Assembly: GCF_009389715.1 (NCBI RefSeq)
Contig: NC_052401.1
Location: 3,073,530 to 3,137,529 of the forward strand
Direction: 5' to 3'
Origin: Phoenix dactylifera
Lineage: Eukaryota; Streptophyta; Magnoliopsida; Arecales; Arecaceae
DNA: 64,000 nucleotides
In this document: piece by piece, positions 59,731-64,000 of the stretch
How positions within the stretch are numbered: the stretch's first letter is position 1
How the letters are laid out: every line of letters begins with the position of its first letter
Notes under the pieces: model-generated
Seen by the model: the letters and a program-made list of their open reading frames with translations, nothing else
Database searches by the model: none
What the model was told of the DNA's origin: nothing
Made by a program: the position numbers and the translations under genes

Positions 59731-60275
59731 TAAATTAAATATGAGCTTTTTTTGAAATGTGTTATTTTTCTATCGCCAATCAAATATGTAAAAAATTACT
59801 TTTTCAGGTATCATATACGTAGGCATCAGTTTCTTAGACAAATATTTATGAGGATCATGCGAGCGTGTCTTTAGTTCCATATCAGTTATTCGCCAGAAAG
59901 GTCTTAAATTCTTATACAGAACTAAAGAACCCTAAAAGTACGTTTTGGCTAGCCATTTTGGGTGAGTTCCTGGTTTGCTACAATATTCCAGTAAAAAAAA
60001 AATTCTTCTTGCGAACTACTTCAAAGAACCACTCCCCTAAACCCACGAAAGATTCATAAGTTATCCAATAATTTATTAAAATAAAGAATTAATATTTTTT
60101 TAATGAATGCTTAAGAATGTGCATGCGAAAATTTCTGTACAAGCATTATATATATACATGCATACATACATACATATATAGATAGATAAATAAGGGGCAG
60201 ATATTGCCAAATGGATTAAGCCGATGAAAAATAAAACTATCACTATATTTTTTATTTTTCCACCAAAAAGTTGTT
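59082..60275. repeat. Tandem duplication with a 647-bp period, copies split by a (TA)n tract
   Basis: Copy one begins GCTAAATTAAATATGAGC at 59082 and copy two at 59729. They match closely through to CCACCAAAAAGTT-type ends near 59648 and 60272. Each copy holds TTTAGTTCCA, TTTATACAGAACTAAAGAACC and TTTTGGCTAGCCATTTTGG, motifs shared with the 45.6-46.5 kb array. No coding sequence is present. Confidence 0.9.
59649..59728. repeat. (TA)n microsatellite, about 80 bp
   Basis: An uninterrupted alternation of T and A lies between the two copies of the 647-bp repeat. It is expected to vary in length between individuals, and its length in any assembly is uncertain. Confidence 0.95.
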
Positions 60276-62298
60276 AATATATATATGTATACACACATAC
60301 ACACACTAGCAGAAGTTCACTAAAAAAAAAAAAACCTAGTACCAGCGGAATGCCTTTGATGCCTCAAAATTATGCCACCTCCTATCATGCAGGATATATT
60401 TTTCCTGCAATCAGACAACACTATCACAAGCAGAAGAATATATAGTTGTGGGTTCAAATTAGCAAACAATTTGACAGTTGGAAGAAAATTTCATCAATGT
60501 ACGAAATCAAGTGTGAATGCTATGCAAAAAATGACAGGGCTTCTATTTCTTATCCTGGTAGCCTTGAAAAGCATTCAAATGTAGCTTCCTGTAATATTTC
60601 ACTTTATGATGCTCATGTCCTCCATTGGGGTAGCTCCAGCCAGGGGTTACAATATGATATCCATTTTACCTCCTTGTATTATGTTTATTTGATCTTGCTA
60701 GTGTTCTTCATTTCCAGCAACTTGGATGGATATATGCTTGATTTGTTGATAAAAAATGATCTCTGAGATATTGAATCCTTTTGTTTCTCTTTGTGCTTTT
60801 TTACTTCACTCTCTTGTTCTGGCATGTATCTTTACAGATACAGACTATATAAGAAGAATATATTACTTACCCTACGAAATAATGGCTTGCATCACTGTGC
60901 CCACTCTTTCTTGTCTTCAGAAATCTAGACTGGCTTTGATGAAAAAGTATGAAGTTAGTAGAATAAGAACCCCTTCAAAACCAAATAAATAATTCTCCCA
61001 TAGCACTTGACACTGGTTTTTGCTAAAAAAACGTCACTTATCACCCTAATAGTCTATTTGCATGATCATCAGAAAAGAAAAAAAAAAATCTATTTGCATG
61101 GACATTCTGTGTTTACAAGGAGGGAAGCAGTGTCGCAGAAGTAGCATAAGTGGGCTCAGATGTTACACAATTTATTTCAGTATAAGCTCAAACAGTACGC
61201 TCGGAGTGCAACACCTCTCTCCAAGCTTCCACCATATGGTCCTAATGGGATGGCGCGCAGTTCCACCCATAGACTCTGCCATACTTGGGTGTGATAAACA
61301 CCAGAAAATTAACGTCCCAAGAGAGCTTGAGCCTGGGAAAGTGGATGTCTCGCAAACCCCTCCAATGGGCGCACAACAACAGCACTTCTGCACCACAGCC
61401 TCTATCCCATCCTCCTCTCCCAGAAAGCAGTGTCTGGAAGTCCACAACGAAGCACGCTTCTCTCAAGAATTTTGTCACCATCCCACCATTAGGGCTCATG
61501 TACATGAGAGGTGGCACCTTGGGATGATAAGGTTGCATCACTTCTACGTCACAAGACAGCAGAAAAGCTCATGAAACTTCTCCCTAAGGGGTAGGGGTGC
61601 CCTGGGTTGGGATCTTGGTGATCCACGTGTATTGGCACCAGGTATCCCAAAGTGGTGGACTTGGCCTTTCTTTCTTAGGGGAATCCTTTGTTACTTGATG
61701 CCTAGTTACAATGGAACAATGTGATCACCTGTGGGAGTGAAGGAAGGGAAGAGGTGGGCTTGGCAATGATTGCTGTGTTTGAGACGCATAGCAGTGAAAC
61801 ACAAATATGGGCTCTATCTATATAATATAATGGTTTCTTCTCCAAGTGATGTTCTTGTACCTTGTCACCATGTCGACTGTGCTATTGGAGGCTTGGTATT
61901 ATTGTTTGTTTTATTGAGGGGGAGGGGGGCAATAAGGTAGTGGAAAAGAGTGACGTACTTATTGGGATGGCATGACATGAGCATGGATGCGAGCATGATC
62001 AAAGGTTCTACATGAATGCTGGTTTTGGGTCCAGGTGGGATTGAGCCAATTTGTAAGCCTTAATGCATGGATGCATCTTCAATGGGAAGAGAGAGCAGTG
62101 TTTATGTGACTCAAAACTCAAGAGTGTCACTCATCCATGTGTCGCAATTTTAGTGGTTTTCTCCACCCTGTTGTGTACGGTTTTTTTCATTGGAGTTGTT
62201 TTGGATACACTAACATTCTAAGTAATGGGTGATCGCGATGGTTTAAGATTCAGTTTGCTATGTTATATTTCATGGTTTAGATGATTCTTACAAATATT
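60276..62298. other. Intergenic DNA with an unassigned GC-richer island
   Basis: Mostly noncoding in appearance. The stretch at about 61180-61575 has balanced base composition and is open on both strands (170 residues on plus, 91 and 99 on minus). I recognise no family in any of these frames. It could be a captured or decayed gene fragment. Confidence 0.35.
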
Positions 62299-62364
62299 TG
62301 AACTTCATAGTTAAGTATGCTTGGGCGAGAGTAGCATTGGATGGACAACCCTCTAAAGAGTCCT
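62299..62364 (+). pseudogene. 5S rRNA-derived relic (3' half)
   Basis: The segment GAACTTCATAGTTAAGTATG, continuing with CTTGGGCGAGAGTAG, GGATGG and AGTCCT, follows plant 5S rRNA from its middle to near its end with scattered substitutions. The GCGAGAGTAG wording is that of 5S-like sequences known from Cassandra-type TRIM elements rather than of typical functional 5S genes. The 5' half is not clearly recognisable, although GGGTGATCGCGATGG at about 62226 might be a remnant of it. It is broken and not expected to be transcribed as rRNA. Confidence 0.65.
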
Positions 62365-62610
62365 CTTACTGCACAAATTAAAAATCTTGCCATTATATTA
62401 CTAATTATTTAATTTATATTTTCTTATTGTAGTCATCTTTGAGGCTTCTAGGCAGCGAGAATCTAGGGCAATTTTATCCAAAAGTAGCTCATGTCTAGGA
62501 TCAACCAGGACTAGAGTTGGATCCTTTGAGCTTGTTAATACTATTTTGCTACCAAAAAAGCATGGCAAAAGAATACTTTGAGATATTGTATAACAATCTC
62601 CAAATAATCT

Positions 62611-62640
62611 AGAGAGAGAGGGAGAGAGAGAGAGAGAGAG
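62611..62640. repeat. (GA)n microsatellite
   Basis: A GA run interrupted once by GGG. Nothing else of note was seen between the 5S relic and the NAC promoter at 63537. Confidence 0.9.
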
Positions 62641-63536
62641 CACCTATGTGAAAAAGGTGGAGGGTATTAATCAATTGCCAATTTGAAAGTTTCTACTTGG
62701 AATTCTTTTCTCCGGCCCATTAATCATAAGATGGGATGGTTCACGACAGAACGGCCCAACTTGATAAACTCTATGCTATGCTGTCATCTCCTTTTCTTTC
62801 CAATCATGACCAGGTTCCAATTATGTGCGATGAAGTCGTAATTTCAAATTGGTTAACGAAGGGTACACGGATTGCACCCTTACCAACCGGAAAACAAAGA
62901 AAGAAGAGATAAAATATTGACGAGACTAGTGACAAATGTCTTTGGCTTTATAGTATTGACTTGGGGGAAAGCACCTTTACATGACATTTATAAAGACGCA
63001 ACATGCATCATCAACATCATTTTTTAATATACTTTTCGTTTCCTTCAATTTTTTTAATACCGACCTAGTAACCAAAGATGCTCAAAAATTTGGACTTAAA
63101 GACAATTATGGTATAGATACATTAAGCTCCCTTTCTCACAAAAAAAAAAAGTACTTCGGACACAATATCTAAGTAACCTAGGACATTATTTTTGGATTAT
63201 GCTTGAAAAAATTCTCCTTTCAAACAAGCAAAATTGAATAATTAATGATTAATCTATAAGTAGCAAGCAATCTTGGCATCTAGAGAAGAAATAAGGTTAC
63301 TGAATTTTCGTCGCCAATCGATAGCATTTGACTTAGAAAGAAATGTCGATCTATTGTGAGCTGCCACAAAGAATTATACGAGAAATATACATGATATTAC
63401 CGCTTTGGGTCGACCCTAATCGATACAATGCTGGTGACTGCCTTGTTCTAAGGAATTCTTACGTATTGTTACGCGAACAGTGTGCTCTTCTCTCGCTCTA
63501 CTACCAGCTTCAGATAAAAAGAGTAACTTTCTATAG

Positions 63537-63544
63537 TATAAAAG
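63537..63544 (+). promoter_or_regulatory. TATA box of the NAC gene
   Basis: TATAAAAG lies 332 bp upstream of the NAC ATG, predicting transcription start near 63570. The implied leader of about 300 nt has a CT- and CA-rich tract at about 63640-63715 and a T run at 63760-63774; a leader intron is possible but not shown. Confidence 0.6.
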
Positions 63545-63875
63545 GGAGCGTGTGTATCATCTCCTTGCATGTATACATCCTTTCATGTTTTCGAAGCACT
63601 TCCACTTTAAGTTGGCAGCCGCCTCAACTTTCTGTATACATCCTCTCTCTCTTTCTCTTACGCACATTCACACGCACACTCGCACACGCGCACACGCACA
63701 CACGCACACCTACACATACCATTTAAACCACTAAAGGACCACCAACCACTCTAGTACTTTTTTTTTTTTTTTTGGTAAACCACCCTATTGTCTTTAAAAC
63801 CATTCCTCCATCTCTTTCTTTTCATCACTAGCTCTCATCTTCACCTCTTCTTCTCATCTTAGTTTCTACATCATT

Positions 63876-64000
63876 ATGGGAGAAGGAACCACCAGCCTCC
63901 CACCTGGTTTCCACTTCTTCCCTTCCGACCAAGAGCTCGTCGTCCATTTCCTCCAACGCAAAGCGGCTCGCCTTCCATGCAGGCCTGACATCGTTCCTAC
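63876..64000 (+). CDS. NAC-domain transcription factor, NAC104/XND1-like (only the first 41 codons are in the window)
   Basis: The frame begins MGEGTTSLPPGFHFFPSDQE and continues with LVVHFLQRKAARLPCRPDIVP to the edge. LPPGF-FFP-D-ELV-HFL is the opening subdomain A of plant NAC DNA-binding domains. The specific wording VVHFL-RKA--LPC-PD-(I/V)P, with a very short N-terminus before LPPGF, is close to NAC104/XND1, a regulator of xylem cell differentiation. That subgroup call rests on 41 residues only. The ATG is the first after the leader, and a TATA box lies upstream. The rest of the gene lies beyond the right edge. Confidence 0.85.
   Translation, partial: MGEGTTSLPPGFHFFPSDQELVVHFLQRKAARLPCRPDIVP

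Noticed and set aside
60276-62640. An intact 5S rRNA gene
   Set aside because: Only the 3' half is collinear, substitutions are frequent, and no 5S tandem unit or terminator run follows.
1-64000. CRISPR arrays, bacterial operons, ribosome-binding sites or plasmid origins
   Set aside because: Spliced genes and plant families throughout show nuclear plant DNA. The tandem repeats lack repeat-spacer structure.

Overview
This window is nuclear DNA from a flowering plant, and the features below point to a monocot, most likely a palm (inference; no species marker was seen). The evidence is GT-AG introns up to 4 kb, intergenic DNA that is mostly AT-rich and full of decayed repeats, and intronless PPR genes whose 5' halves are very GC-rich and fade to AT-rich 3' ends, a base gradient typical of commelinid monocots. 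Nothing prokaryotic, viral in origin of replication, or CRISPR-like was seen.

Layout. 1-3559 (minus): the first 1186 codons of the chloroplast import receptor TOC159, running off the left edge. 3560-11570: intergenic, with a solo-LTR-like fossil at about 6035-8010. 11571-20015 (minus): a complete ten-exon PDIL1-1 protein disulfide isomerase (511 aa, two CGHC sites, C-terminal KDEL) with two CACGTG boxes upstream and a 146-bp element with CACTA-like ends. 21957-23475 (minus): a previously hidden pseudogene of the DUF630/DUF632 (NRG2-like) family, with its intron kept and a 448-bp inverted-repeat element inserted in an exon. 28646-41356 (minus): a complete nine-coding-exon TOM1-like (VHS+GAT) ubiquitin receptor, with a leader intron, a TATA box, and a solo LTR in one intron.

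42.1-46.7 kb is repeat-rich: a 186-bp triple tandem repeat, a near-perfect 36-bp hairpin, a ~310-bp array and a 69-bp duplication. 47139-47927 (minus): a 262-aa plant protein I cannot name. 53308-55077 (plus) and 56714-58849 (minus): two intronless, convergent PPR genes, the second matching Arabidopsis At3g26540. 58967-63875: repeats, including a 647-bp duplication around a (TA)n tract and a 5S rRNA-derived relic. 63876-64000 (plus): the start of a NAC gene resembling NAC104/XND1.

The genes are independent nuclear genes, not an operon. Three serve protein traffic or folding (TOC159 at the plastid, PDIL1-1 in the ER, TOM1-like at the plasma membrane/endosome), and two PPRs probably act on organelle RNA, but no functional coupling is visible. 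The most notable results are the reconstructed DUF632 pseudogene, the solo LTR with a clear target-site duplication plus a later boundary-spanning duplication, the 5S relic, a repeat family shared by two loci, and an unusual number of short, near-perfect tandem duplications. I found no convincing new biological system.
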